From NCBI GenBank assembly GCA_963989385.1, contig OZ022501.1, positions 88,830,979-88,894,978 on the forward strand: a stretch of DNA of 64,000 bases, in the 5' to 3' direction. The DNA comes from Ctena decussata (Eukaryota > Mollusca > Bivalvia > Lucinida > Lucinidae). The position numbers were made by a program, and so were the translations under genes. The notes beneath the pieces are model-generated. The model searched no databases and had not been told where the DNA came from. It worked only from the letters and a program-made list of their open reading frames with translations. This document shows positions 13,530 through 26,918 of the stretch, piece after piece. Within the stretch, counting starts at the first letter, position 1; the number at the start of each line of letters is the position of its first letter.

Positions 13530-14380
13530 CAGGTTTCGGCAGGCATTGAGCAGCCCTCTCCGAACCACACTTACTAACGCATTCCGCGAGACACAGTTGC
13601 TGCAGACATCGGGTACGTATTGCCTACATGTTTACATATTATTCGCAGGCGTTCCCACAAAGGAAACTCAACCATGTGTCTCGAAAAAGGTTACATACAA
13701 GGGCGTCAAGAAGGAGATGACCGATGCAGCAAAAACTGCAAAGAGCCAAATAATGCAAAGGAATGGAAGCCAAACTGCACTTAGATTTAAATCGTTAAGA
13801 CAAGTCAGTCCGAGTTTTAGAATAGTTTAGAAATTTTACATGATTTAAATTAATAAGATTACTTTAAATCCGTATATAAGTCGTGACCCTAATAGTAAAA
13901 GACCAGAATCAACACTGACTGAGTTACTGAAATCCTCGGGGACAAATTGTCAACAAGCTACGATTTCGGCCCAGTGGTTTCAGTATAAACGTAAATGACG
14001 TAACTATACCGAATTTGGTGTCTCAGACGTGGTGTGTTTCTTTATTCAACTTCTTCATTGGCGTTAAATCCCAATAGTTTGAAAGATTTTGGCAGGCAAT
14101 GAGCAGCCCTCGCCGAGCCACACTTACTAAAGCATTCAGAGACAGGGTGGATGAGACATCAGGCAAGAGACGACTGCGTCTCTTACCTGAGACAGGGCGA
14201 GACAGAGTGGCTGCGGACATCAGGTAAGAGACGCCTACGCCTGCACGAGTGCGACCCCCCCCCCCGCCCAGCCACCTCAATCCCTGTGTTTCGAGAAACG
14301 ACACAGACAAGGGCATTAGGAGGGAGATGACCAATGCAGCAAGAATCTACAACAAAGGCTTCGCAAGCAGCGCATAATAC
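13530..14380. repeat. Direct duplication of a 250-280 bp segment
   Basis: 13530-13780 (GGCATTGAGCAGCCCTC, CACACTTACTAACGCATTC, GAGATGACCGATGCAGC) recurs at about 14090-14345 (GGCAATGAGCAGCCCTC, CACACTTACTAAAGCATTC, GAGATGACCAATGCAGC). The open frames here are not conserved between the copies, so it is treated as a repeat. A poly-C run marks the second copy. Confidence 0.65.
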
Positions 14381-15059
14381 GCCCTATTTAAAGGCCCCAT
14401 TGCTCTATCAGCATGGACTATTTTAGCGTGAAGTATCGATGCAATCTTCTCACTACAGTTTCGCCATTGATTATTATCATGATTGGCCGGCTTTGAAAAA
14501 TCAAAAAGTTCTGGAGTTCACCCTTAAAAAGATTTAAAAAAATAACTGGGTCATTTTAGTTACCAACTTAAATGACCTACTTTTAATTTCACAAGCTTTA
14601 TTACATGGTAAAAATACAATGTACAGGTGATAAAAATACAAGGTACAGGCATTTAACAGGTGATAAAAATACAATGTACAAAAAGGTAAGGCAAGGATCC
14701 CATTGATTGTGCCGCTGTTGCATTATGTCATTGCTTAGCGGGGAACCAATGACGAAAACAGTATTTTTATGGAGAGACTAATCACTTTTTCAAAATACTT
14801 TGTTCCTTCTTTTTTGTTAGTTATATATTACAAAAAAAAGCACATCAACCGACATATTATCATCAATTCTGAAGGCTGTACAGGTTTTGTAATGATTCGT
14901 ATTTCGACGATTTTTACCACTCGTAGGACTAAGGAGACTTTAATGTCATAAAGGAGTTACAGAATGAACAACAAAATGATAGACAGGTTGACAAACTTGG
15001 GCAACCCCTCATTAATAAATGACGGCAACATTATTTTTTTAATATTTGACACATCAAAT
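14381..15059. other. Stretch without a supported gene
   Basis: It holds a short direct repeat, AGGTGATAAAAATACAA (about 14626 and 14659), and AT-rich sequence. Nothing else was seen. Confidence 0.4.
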
Positions 15060-15905
15060 ACTTTTAGTAAACCAAAAACCAGCTTCCAAGGTGAAGTGGC
15101 TCAGAAGTCAAACAAGGGAGATAATTCATAAACTAAATTTACTAGAGATACCGTTGCTGTACAGTCCCTTGACAATGTAATTGTGGTAAAATATTTTAAA
15201 TGGTTTAGGAGTTACAGAGTAAACAGGAAATTTATGCAAGGGCAGATAAATCAGTAGGTAAGCCAGAGTTGTGGTTCTTGCTCAGGATACATTGCCCTAT
15301 TATTATACACATTCCTACAAAAGGTTCATTTCACTATTTCAAAAGGTTAAAGAGATATGGAGTGAATGAGAAATGCCTAAAAATACTAAACAAAGGGAAG
15401 TTGCGCAAAAATTAAGAAAGGGGGAGCAACTATTCTTATATGCGACACGTTGTCTTGTGATCATGCACATTACTATAAAGTTTCATTACGATATTCCAAA
15501 CGGTTACCAAGTTAAGGTATGCACAAGATAAGTATACACAAAAATAGCCTTAAAGAACTAATGAAAGGGATGACACTCTAAAACGAAGAAAGGGAGAGCA
15601 ACCATTGTTGTACGCGACACATTGTTGGGACTTCATACACGATGCTATGAAGCTTCATGAAAATATTAATAACGGTTACTAGTTATGGCGCACACAAGAC
15701 TTGCAAGGAAAAATAATCAAAGGGGCATAATTTGGAAACTAAGAAAGGAGGAGCAACCATTCTTATATATGTGACACTTTGCCCCTACCTAATACATATG
15801 CCTACCAAATTTAATGAAGATATTCCAAAAGGTTACAGAGTTATGGCGCGCACAAGAATGTTTTCGGACGGACGGACAGCGCAACGACATAATACGTCCG
15901 TTTTT
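15060..15905. repeat. Diverged tandem repeat, unit about 150-170 bp
   Basis: AGAAAGGGGGAGCAAC-like cores at about 15415, 15589 and 15743. Each is followed by a CGACACATTG-type stretch and GGTTACNNAGTTATGG. The array ends in TCGGACGGACGGACAGCGC, the same kind of tail as at about 1080. Confidence 0.65.
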
Positions 15906-17449
15906 TTCAAAACGGGTGTATTAAAATACGAAATAATCCAAAAGAAAGGAAGCCAATATCATTATAGAATGTTTCGATATTTATTATCTTCTTCATTCTA
16001 TGATTTTATTGCAAGCTACAGTTTGTCTTGAATTCTTAATTAAGCCATACATCTGATTTTACAGTAGACGTGGTTTAGTCAACCTATCCACTACAGTCGA
16101 TTGATAGGTAAGTAAAGTTTATGCTGTCGAAGCATATTTGTGCATAGTGTGCAATTTTTGTTCGAATTAGGCAATACATCTTATCAAGTCATTGAAAACA
16201 ATGTCAAGAATGAATGCTCTTCCTTATTTGCTGGTTTATGTTTTGTTTAGATAAAACTATACGTTGATGCTGTTTTTGATTAAGGAAGCTGAATGACCAC
16301 CGGTTTGGGAAAGAGCTACTCATTCGGTCGATCGTACACTTGTATCAATTTTTCCGTGTGTGTGTGTGTGTGTGTTTCTTTCCCTGCTGATTTTGAGAGC
16401 GGGATGCGCAATCTGATCGTATTAATTCCTGATCATTGCCTATCTTTTTACTTTTCAAGAGTCAGATTTCAATTTCAACGACAAGGACCGCGGCCAACCT
16501 GCTGTAAACGAGGCTTTGTTATCAATTTAAGGTAGACGAATACTGAATAGAAATATTGGCGGGGCATTCAAACCATTATACCGTCTAAATAACCTAAAGA
16601 GCTATAAAACATTTGGGTAAGAAAAAAACAATTTTCACCGTTTTGTTTTCCTAATAAACAATATTTTGTATTTCTACATATTATTTTTAAACACTTTCAA
16701 TTAAAATTCATATCTCTAGCACATGAATGCACTTTCATTTCAGCAAATCATATAATCTGTAATATATGATATTTGAAACAAACAAACACAAAATTGCAGT
16801 TTTCTTGTTAATAAGTATAATTTTACATTCTTTGAAAAAAATGCAAGAAAATTGAATTTCTTGAAAAACGTCATGAAAAATATTATCAATCGATGGGGCA
16901 TGCTTATGCGTATTATTTTAGTAAAACTTACGTTGTATGTTAAAGAATAAAACAAAAAAACAAACATTTCACCGTTTCGTTTCGTAGAAAAACAATGTTT
17001 AAGTTCAAAATATCCCCAAAACAGACTGCCCAAATTCTGCACCTGCTGCAAGCACAGCCGGTCCTTGCCCTATTATTTATTTTCCTGTTATTCGGTTCTA
17101 CCATAGAGTAATGTCGACAAAAATGCGCAGATGGAATGGAAACTGTGAAGATCTTGATCATTCTGGTTCCTAAGGAACAGTCTGATCTCAGTTTCCACTG
17201 TTTGTACAGACCTATGTGCCCGAAAACTTAGGATCTTTACGGTAGATATTGTAAGTGTATATCATAACTGTATTTACTCCACAGTTAGTCGATTTGATGA
17301 TGAACAATAACTCTGTTTTTTAAACAAGCAAGAACAGAGTTCTTCCGGGATCGTCCACCTTAAACGACGTACACTTTTCCTGTTTATGTTATATTTTAAT
17401 TACAGCACGTTGTTTAGAACTGACAACTAATCTTGAAGAGAAACATTTT
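15906..17449. other. Stretch without a supported gene
   Basis: It contains a (GT)n microsatellite at 16356-16374. A fragment at about 17030-17070 is shared with 5370-5410 (CACCTGCTGCAAGCACAGC). No exon was recognised. Confidence 0.4.
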
Positions 17450-17970
17450 CAGGGGAAGCAACCCTGCCATTTTTATTTTTTTCCATCCATAATGGGTATT
17501 AACTCTTAAAGAATTTGCTCCCCTTGGTGGTAAATCTTTCCTTCAAAAGTAGAGTCTATTTTTGAAAGCTATAGAGTCTGGGGGCAGCAAGCAGAAAGAT
17601 ACAAATTTGTTTCCCTTTGCAAAAATGGCTGAAAAACATGGAGGATCATTAATTCACCATTACAATTTAACTATATTAACACTAGTGTTGTTTGAGGTGG
17701 AGATTTCCAGTAGGAGTAAATAGGTCAACTCCTAGACATTCAAAGTTTAGACTTTTGGACTGAAGAGTCCAGGTGAACAGCTGCACTGTCAGAGGATTCA
17801 ACTCTGCCATTTTTTTCTACATTTTCAATGAGGATCATGTGTTGAAGGTAAACATTTGATGCCCTTGGAGTAGAAACTTTTCTTCAAGAGTAAACCCCAC
17901 GTTTCCTAGACCCAGAAAGCAAACAAAAAGTCACAACGATTGTTCTTCTGTGTAAAAATTGCAACGGGCC
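17450..17970. repeat. Two copies of the GAATTTGCTCC dispersed repeat family
   Basis: 17450-17642 and about 17785-17970 carry GGAAGCAACCCTGCC, AAGAATTTGCTCCC, CTTTCCTTCAAAAGTAGAG and AAAAATGGCTGAAAAACATGG. Other copies of the family are at about 20385-20600, 35090-35270, 39105-39315, 45710-45905, 50625-50770 and 62965-63135. Confidence 0.7.
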
Positions 17971-18216
17971 CTTTGACATGAAGGAGACCTCTCTATGTAT
18001 GTGTTTCTTTCCCTATTTGTTTTAAGAGCGGAATGTGGGATTTGATTGTATTAATTCCTGCTCATTGCCCATCTTTTTACTTTTCATATTGGAAAACTCA
18101 GAGGTTTAGGGACTAAACTGTGCCATATCTATGATGAATCTTTTGTTTATGGTGGTACCGAAAAATAAAACAAACAAACAAACAAAAAATAATATTGTGT
18201 CGTGTTGTTGTAGGAA

Positions 18217-18448
18217 TCAGGGTCCATACAGCCTACACGTTGGTCGAGTGCCAGTGTTTAGGGCACATTCATGGGTGTAAAGTTTGTCCTCCAGAATGTA
18301 TGACATATTGATCTTCTCCGCCACATCAACTCGACTAAAGATTACATCAACTGAGCCCTCGGTCCCGAGAGAGATAAAGTCGATTCGGTCAGAAGACATT
18401 GCATTCCATTTAGCTGTCTCTCCAAGTATTGCTTGAACTTTGACAGAA
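18217..18448 (-). CDS. Gene A terminal exon with stop codon
   Basis: 232 bp, residues 676-752 plus TGA. It starts SVKVQAILGETAKWNAMSSD and ends RPTCRLYGP. Acceptor ATTTTTCAG. It aligns with the gene B terminal exon: ILGETAKW against VLGETDKW, NMSYI against NVSYI, PTCRL against PFCRL. No canonical AATAAA was assigned with confidence downstream. Confidence 0.9.
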
Positions 18449-21400
18449 CTGAAAAATAGAGAAAAAAGCACAAGCGACGTAGTGGCATGAGTGGAAAGGA
18501 GTGGAACTGAATGAAATGGACTGGCTGGGATATATTAATCTCCTCATTTTTTTTTTTTCATTTCTTTTGGAAGACATTTTGGCAGGAACGACCTTGTTCC
18601 CTCACAAGGAGACGTAGCAAATTCTTTCCTGCAAAAGAGCCATCAAAATCAGGTTGTGCAACCAAATTGTGGCCAATGAATTGTAGATTATTTCGTTCAT
18701 TCCATTGCACCTCATTCAATTCTATTCCAGGTTTAAATGTATTTTCTTTAAGAGTAGCCCCTATTTTAAGGGGAAGAATCTATCTGTGTTCAATTTCATT
18801 GTTCTTTTCCTAAAACATAGGAGTCTTTATCTTTATTTCAACAGTAATCAGAATCTATCTTTATCCCATTTCATTGTTGCTTCTCCTAAAACATAGAAGT
18901 CTTTCTGTTAATAGTAATACTCATTTTAGGAGACGAATCTATATCTATCTTTATCCCATTTCATTGTTGCGTTTCCTTAAACATTGAAGTCTTTGTTTTA
19001 AGAGTAATCCCCATTTTAGAAAAGACGCTACCTCTCTCTCATTTCATTTTTGCTTCTCCTAAAACATAGAAGCCTTGCTTTTAAGACTAATCCCTATTTC
19101 ACAAAACAACCTACATGTCTCTCATTTGATTTGTTTGTCCTAAACTTTAAGCATAGAAACCTTGCTTTTAAGAGTAATCCCCATTTTAGGAGAAGAAGCT
19201 ACATGTCTCCCATTTTATTTTTTTCCTCTAAAACAAAGAAGTCTTCTGTTAAGAGTCATCCCAAAAATATGAAGTCTGCTAGCTTTTGTAGAGATACCGG
19301 GTTTTATTTAGAAGTTTATATTTACCACAAATCGCCACCTGTAATAATTTAAAAGGGTGCAAAAAGGTACGTTCCTAGTGTTTTCGTACCCTTACCAATT
19401 CCATTAAAAGTCTATTTCTCCCTTTTAAAGTTGAATTATATATAAAATTGTACTACATTTCGTTAGACACCATTCGATTAGTTTCTGAGCGAAATCTAGA
19501 AAAGAACTTTATACAATTTGGTTTGTTACTCGAAAATGGAATCGCTTTTCTAGATTATCATTAAAATGGTCCTTTATCGGACGTAAGGAAAATTACCCCT
19601 CCGGCGGTAACACGATGAGCCTCGGTTCTGTCCAACTACTGCTATCAGAATTTCAGAGCAATTTTCATAAACTTGAGGTATCTTTAAACTTTGCTGCGAT
19701 GGTTTATGTTAGACATAGTTCTAACACAGTGCCCTAATCATCAATGGAAATTTTTCGTGTTGTAATCGGCAATAATTTTACTATTTTGGAGCGCTTGAAT
19801 CTACACTGGCAATTACTTATGATATTTGTGACTTCTGGTGACTGGCATCACTGTTAGAGTATAAAAAGTCTGTTTTTCACTATAGCTTTATTAATAGGAC
19901 AAAATACTGGCGGGATCATGCACACGGAGACAAAAAGGTTAGGAGAATATGAAGGTAAATCATCCTTTCTCAGCATTTTTGAATGTAAGAAGTGAAAGAC
20001 TTAGATCTAGCAGAGAAATAGTGAGAAATGATACACATTTTGTCGGTCAGTTAAAAGTAAATAAATCATTCGCGCTTCACGTTCGTTATATGATCTACTT
20101 TAGATCACTGTAATTGACCTACAAACACGGAATGATTACTCAACAATTTAGCTGCAAGAGAAGATATATTTCTGCTACAATAGAAGAATACAAAACCTGT
20201 TAATAAGTGGTGAAAAGTGGTACAAACAGAAGCTGCCTTTACTACAGCCAGTAAGGTCTATCGTGGTACTCGAGTTAAAGTACTGCCACTTGTTAAAGTT
20301 GTTGTAAGGAAAATAAATGCCTTCAGAGATCTGAAAGAAGAAAACCAACAAAATGAAAAATAGTCGATATTAAATCTTTAAGGTGAAATGGGTACATTTT
20401 AACGAGAAGCAACTCTGCCATTTTCGTTTCTGTTTCACTTCTAAGACGGGATCAACTCCTAAAGGAAAGACTTTTCTCCTAAAGGAGCGAATTCTGTTCT
20501 TTGGAGCTAGATACCCTCTTCGACGGCTTGAGCTTTCCATAGAAGCAACCAGGAAGTTACACAAGTTTTTGAAAAATAAAATGGCTGAAAAAATTGAAGT
20601 GTAGCTACAAAAATTAAAGCTGTCGTGAGAAAACATGTATTGAGACATTTATGCGAACTGCGCATGTCCGCAGAGAGAGGAAATGCGCAAGGTTGATTTA
20701 GCATAAAAACTGAAATTTAAAAACTGAAAGGACGAGTTGCGTTAAGGTGCGATAACGGCCCAATTTTTTCGCGAAATTTCAAAACGGAGTAATTGAAAAA
20801 ATAAAGACAGTTTTAAACAGGCCAATCCTTATATTTTGAAGATCTGTTCATGTATTTTTGACTATCTTCCTAGAAATGCGTCATTTTTGCCTCAATCTAT
20901 CCTAGAAATGGGCAAAACAGCAAAAAGTGACCAGTTTGCGAACTTTAACATTAGCGAAAAGTATCAGCGCCGGCGAGACCCAACTTAAAATTTTGCCAAA
21001 ATGCGTCTTTTAAATAAACAAACATACTATCAAAGTATCTACTTGGGTCTTGGCTGCGCTGGGTTTCAAAAATTAACTTTTCCGAAAAAAATATCGCTGA
21101 AGTTGGCATGTCTACTTTTTAGCTACGGCACCGGCGGTGCGTTTGTTTACATCAAAGCGGCACGTTGTGTACACATGTAACCTCTTCAGACTGTTTTAAA
21201 TCAGATTGTTTCGTCACATGTGTGGGACATTTTTATTGACGAGCGTTATTTATCATTTTGCTTTTGTTTATCATAAGTCAAAACATAATAAATGCAGAAG
21301 AGAAATCGATAATCTGTAGTACTGTTGGTGTTAAAGTTTATATACTTTAAAATAATGTACTATAAATAGATTCACGGCTTGGCTGAGCGGTTCAACCGAC

Positions 21401-24400
21401 TGTTCCTTAAGGCAAGTTTCTTTTAAGTTGAGAGATCGATCCCTACTTGGGGGTTTATCTTTTTTTTTTTTTTTTTTTTTTCATGATCAAGCACACTGGT
21501 CTACCTTCCCTCGCACCTTCCACAAATTCGCAAGGCCCATGCAATTAAAGTAATGTCTTCACACTTAACACCAAAACAATGCTTTAGGACCATGTCAAGA
21601 AGACCTACCTGGAAAAGGGACAGCTTATTACTGAAGACATAAAAACATAGGCGTAGAAAAAAGGTGTCTGTTGGGGGAGGCCCTCCAGTACATCAGTAAA
21701 TGCATGGCACCCCAACCCTCATGCCATGCCCCCTTCCCTTTAAACAATGGTTGTCTACGGTTTGCCGGGAGCAGCCCCTTCCCCCAATAATTTTGAAATG
21801 CATAGTGCCCCTTCATGCCCTCCCCCCCCCCAATACCACTTTAAGAAATTATACGAAGTTCATGAAAAAAAATGTACCTCCTGAAATACATCAATCACAT
21901 ATAACCAGGGGCTGTGGAAATATTTAAAGGTAGGTTCCTGGACTAGCCATAACAATTATGTTCACAAAAAAACCCGTCTTTTTCTGAGTAGTATCGATGT
22001 CGCTTATTTTTCTGAATTTGTTGCTACTGAGAAAATCGTCATATGTTGAAGAAAATAGTCATTTTCCCTTTTGGTTTATTTTCTTTTGTTGGAATCCCAG
22101 TTCTGAAAATAACTATGTGTATTATGTCTATAAGTGCGCGATTTCTGATGCCATTCTCCAAAGGTCAGTTTTCTCTTGCCGTGAGCTCTCCTAGAGGTCA
22201 AGGCATGGAGGATGAGTTAAAACTATCCCAAAATGCAATGCAGCATGACGTCAGCTGCGTTATCTATTTTTTGCGCGAACTAAAAATAGTGTCTGGTGTG
22301 CGAAGCAGAGTTAGGAAATCCCTTGCAAAACAACTTTCTAAAAATTTTTTGATTAACACTTTTTAGTGAAACTTATTTATTCCCTTTATAAAAATGCTTT
22401 CCTACAAGTCGGATGAAAGATCGTCAAAATTTTGATGCATTCCGAAGTACAGGAACCTACCTTTAAAAATTGCACTGATTGTACTTATCCTGGGACAAGT
22501 AAATGGTCAGGTTTTACTTGTCTAAATAAAACTTAACTTGTACCAATGAAATTACAGAAGTTACATCTCTGTGTTATTCGGAGGAATAAATAAGGGGAGT
22601 ATTTTGTGACATCATTTCGACAAAATTACCAGCTTTTCGTTTCCTCTTTCATACACCTACTCGTAAAGGAAAGAATTTGATACCTCTGGGAGCAAATTCT
22701 TAGTTTAAACAGTATTTTATTCAACATATAAACATACACAATCAGTTCATACATGAATAATATAAAGGATTCGATAACAAGCTAACTAGCTTATAGACAT
22801 CGTCTCCTAATAGACATCGTCTCGAGCAAATTCTTGAAGTTAAGAGTAGCGTCTATTGGGAAAGGGTTTCAGAAACAGGGAAGCCACCCTCTGTTTCCAA
22901 AAGTAAGCTCCATTTAAAATATGGCAGTTGTATTCAGTCGACTAAAAAGAGATTTATATATATTTATATAGAATACATGGCATCTGTAATATATAACTGC
23001 ATGATATACTTGTCTATGGACAAGTAAATTTTTCACTTGTCCTTAGTAAAATGGGGCAACTAGGACAAGTCGGTCACAGTATTTCCACAACCTTCATGTA
23101 ACACAAAATTTTGCTATGATCAGAGAGTAATCTGAAAAGAAAACTCATTGGAAGGTACTCAGGTAACAAATATTTTACGGAGTGGCTAGTGACAGACGAC
23201 TGTCAGTAGCCATTATTCGAAGAATTTGCTAGTGACAGACCTCTGTCACTAGCCAGTTTTCGTTTAATTTGCTGGTGACAGACGTCTGTTGGTTAGCAAA
23301 ACTCGATAAATTGCAAGTGGCAGATGCATTTTTGTTATGACTGTATTCATACTGTCCCCCTCACATCCCCATCATTTGTGATTGTAGTTACGCATATATC
23401 TGCATGGCCTATCATGTTCCTTCTTTCGAATGTATTCTCTGCTCTTGAAGGATCTTTATTAGATTTTAATTTTACTTAACTGCAGCGGGAGGTGCGCCGT
23501 GTTGCGGCCGTTACATGTAAACGTCTCCCCGGCGTACATCATCCATAGTGCAGATTCTATTTATTTTTGTCCTTTGAGATTTTAGGATATATTCTGAGTG
23601 GTCTGAATTTTTTGGATGTGTTACTCTTTTATTCTAGATTATCACTTTTTAATCCTTTGGACCAATTTTTTATACTAATTAGTCTTTGAATCGACAGCCT
23701 TAATAAAACTAAGAATTTACTTTATGCTTTTCCCTGGTTTTCGTCATCATATTTTGTCAGGGCCACTGATGAGGTTTGTGTAGCCGAAACATCGAAGTAT
23801 GCCCCATATTCCTTCTTTTGATTGTATTCTCTGCTCTTGAAGAAACTGTTATAGATATTTATTCTGACGAATCAAGTGATGGTAGGAAATCTGGAGATTC
23901 GTTTTTCTCATGGTGGTTGTAAACGGGGCGGTTTTCTACAGTCTGCTACCCGTGGACCTGGCTTCAAAGTTTCAAAACAATCTGGTGTCCTGTTTTTTTG
24001 TATTTTTTTAAGATGTGAGTCCAGACCATATTCGCGTAAGCCATGCTCTGGAGATAAAGTATTGTGTAAAATCAGACTTTGGAGTGCGCACAAATACTTC
24101 ATCTTGTTTTCCGTTTGTTTGTTCATCGGCTTTCCACATAATGATGCGCATTCTTTTCAACTGTGATCTATTTGTTCCGATCAATGATGATGTGGATGAA
24201 ATAATCCATTATGTTATAAACAAAAGTCACGACCTATATCAGCCTCAAACACACAACTTCTGGATCCATGAGCGATGTTCCTTCGGCCAACCTGAACGTG
24301 GTTTAAACGTAGGTGCCTCATGATAATATTCATGCTCATGATAATAATCATAACTTGTCTAAATATACTGAAAATATAACTATTTGCTGAATTTCTAGAT

Positions 24401-26883
24401 GTCTGTCACTAGCAAATTTAACGAATATTGGCTAGTGACAGACGACTGTCAGTAGCAAATTTAGCGATAACTGGCTAGTGACAGACGACTGGCAGTAGCA
24501 AATATAACGAACATTGGATAGTGACAGACGTCTGTCACTAGCTTCTTCCAATATTTTATCCAAAAAAAAATAATTTGATATCATTTTCCGTCCCATTGTC
24601 AATCGCAAAGACTTCCTTAAGCGTACGAAAACAGAAACGTATATACACGCTAACACACAACAGGACTGCAAGAAGCTCGTTTTCTCTTGGTGAGTCATTC
24701 TCTTTACAAAAATGTTCCTGTGTGGCTGGAATGGACAAGGATTCTTCTTCCTGCCCATACTGATGAACGCAAACAGTTACCAGATGCGGCTGTGATTACA
24801 CCTAAGGTAGCATTACATGTAAAAGTAAGTCGGACAGGCATTGGCGTTTTACAGAAAATGTCGTGATGTGAGCTTGTGTTAATTCTCATCACAAATTTCC
24901 TTTGAGTCTCTTTAAATGTAGCTATAAATGCAATGAGAAGATGCAAGCTTTGAGGTAGCTTTGCAATAAATATAGGGTAAAAAATGATTAGCAGTTTTAT
25001 TGCCCGAGGGGAGCCGTAATGAATATAGAACCACACTGTCCACCTGAATGTTTGTTACAAATAATCCGATGGACAAGCAGAGCTAGCAAGTTACAGAAAG
25101 GTACGCAGCCTGAAAATGGTGCATGGGTATTAACCGTAGTGTCCGCCTTTTTTACATGTAGGGACAAGTTTCGTGACTTCCTGTTTCATTCTATGGAATA
25201 ATAATAATAATAACAATAATAAACATCCAAAATGTTTCTACTTTGAAAGGAAAAATTTGCTTGTGTTGGTGCAAATTTTCCCAAATTGCCCAATTTTAGC
25301 AGGGTGGTACAAAAGAAAATAGAATCTATGGTGATCAGGACTTACCGAGGATAATCAAATATACTAAGGCTATGCTTGGGCGAATGTGAATTTGTTTTCT
25401 TTTATTTGAAGTTGAGTTTGAGAAAAAGCACCAAGCAGCATATGTGGAAAGCGAAAGCTGAGATGAGCTTATTCATTCAAGCAGTCCCGTCCAAAGTAAC
25501 GCATGTAGTCATCGAAAGTGAAGGGTCTAGTCTGAATGAACTGCCCGTAACTACAGGCAGATCCGAGTCTTAAGTTCGTTTTTGCACATAAGGTGCACAG
25601 AGGAGTGAAAAAGGTAAAGGTTTCTCATAGCCTAGTGGCCGCAGGAGCAGTGGCGGTAACAGGCCCACTCTATCTTGGGCACAGCATGAAAGGCGGGGCC
25701 CATCTCTCTTCTAATGCTGCTTTCTTCTTCCCTACTTCGATACACGTGCGAATGTGAACATGCGCGGACCCATATGAACCATGTGGGCGCGGGCGTTTAA
25801 TCACAGAAGTCTCTAGAGAAAACATGTCACAGAGGTGTTCAAGTTGGTTACTTACCTGAGGGAAACAAGTAAGCGAAGTGTGCAGGGCCTCAGTCAATAC
25901 AACACAAATTAAGCAATATTAAACCATACAGTATATTTATGCAAGTTGTCTGTCATTATACACAGTTCCGAGAATAGCCGCTAAGCTCCGCCTGCTTAGT
26001 TACTGTTACTACGTCTCACAAGCTTGCACAAAGATGGCGGAAAAATAAATGACAAATGCAAGTGTCTGCTAAATGTAGGCGATCTATGGGGAAGAACCAG
26101 CCTCCTCATGACCTACACATGGCAGTTGACGCTTCATGCATTTCCGATGCGTTCTGTTCTTGCAGAGCATGGTAAGTTTATTAAAAGTTGTGTTAGTTTG
26201 TTTTCTTTACACAGGTATACATCCCTTCATTAACTGTAAGGTAAAATCACGGACTTATGTTGGGTATTGACCACGTGCGATGTGTTTGTGAGACTATGTC
26301 ACGTGCCAAGTTGTCGTTGCATTGGCCAGGTATACGCTATATCATGTGATTTTGAGTGAAATTCTGGGCGTGGCTCGGAACTGTGTATTGACAACACAAT
26401 CAATCATTTTATCCATTTTCGGAATACCTGCTCGGGTACTATTCAATCTATCAATGGGCTATCATTCTCTCAAAGTAGGGCAACGGTAACTTCAGGTTGC
26501 CATGACAACCTACATTCTGGCCGGTTCATAGACGACCAAGAAAACAGAGGGGAAAATGGACAAAACCCTGCTTGTTTACACACTGAGCAGGCAACCAAGC
26601 AGTTGCTATGTTATCTGCTGATCTAGGTTTTATGGACGGACAAATGGACAGAAAGGCGGGGTGGCTGATGGATGAATAACAATCATCCTAATCTGGTCGA
26701 ATATCTGTAGGACACTAATAATGGATTGCCTTGTTGGATTTATTCTAAAAATGTAGCTGACAAATATCATCAAAATTAGAGGAGGTAAGTATCCAGTATC
26801 CATTTTTGATGAGGGTCGGTTTCCAAAAGCTATAAAAATTTAATCAAAGTGATAAATCATCAATATCTTATTTTTTTATTTCC

Positions 26884-26918
<35 letters not shown>

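Noticed and set aside
22043..22366. 107-residue ORF (with a related frame at 46412-46600)
   Set aside because: It lies inside a 545-bp TIR element present twice. The frame is not maintained between the copies and has no known domain.
24432..25036. Overlapping 108- and 110-residue minus-strand ORFs
   Set aside because: Opposite-strand frames of similar length overlap, no splice or domain evidence exists, and the paralogous intron in gene B has no exon.
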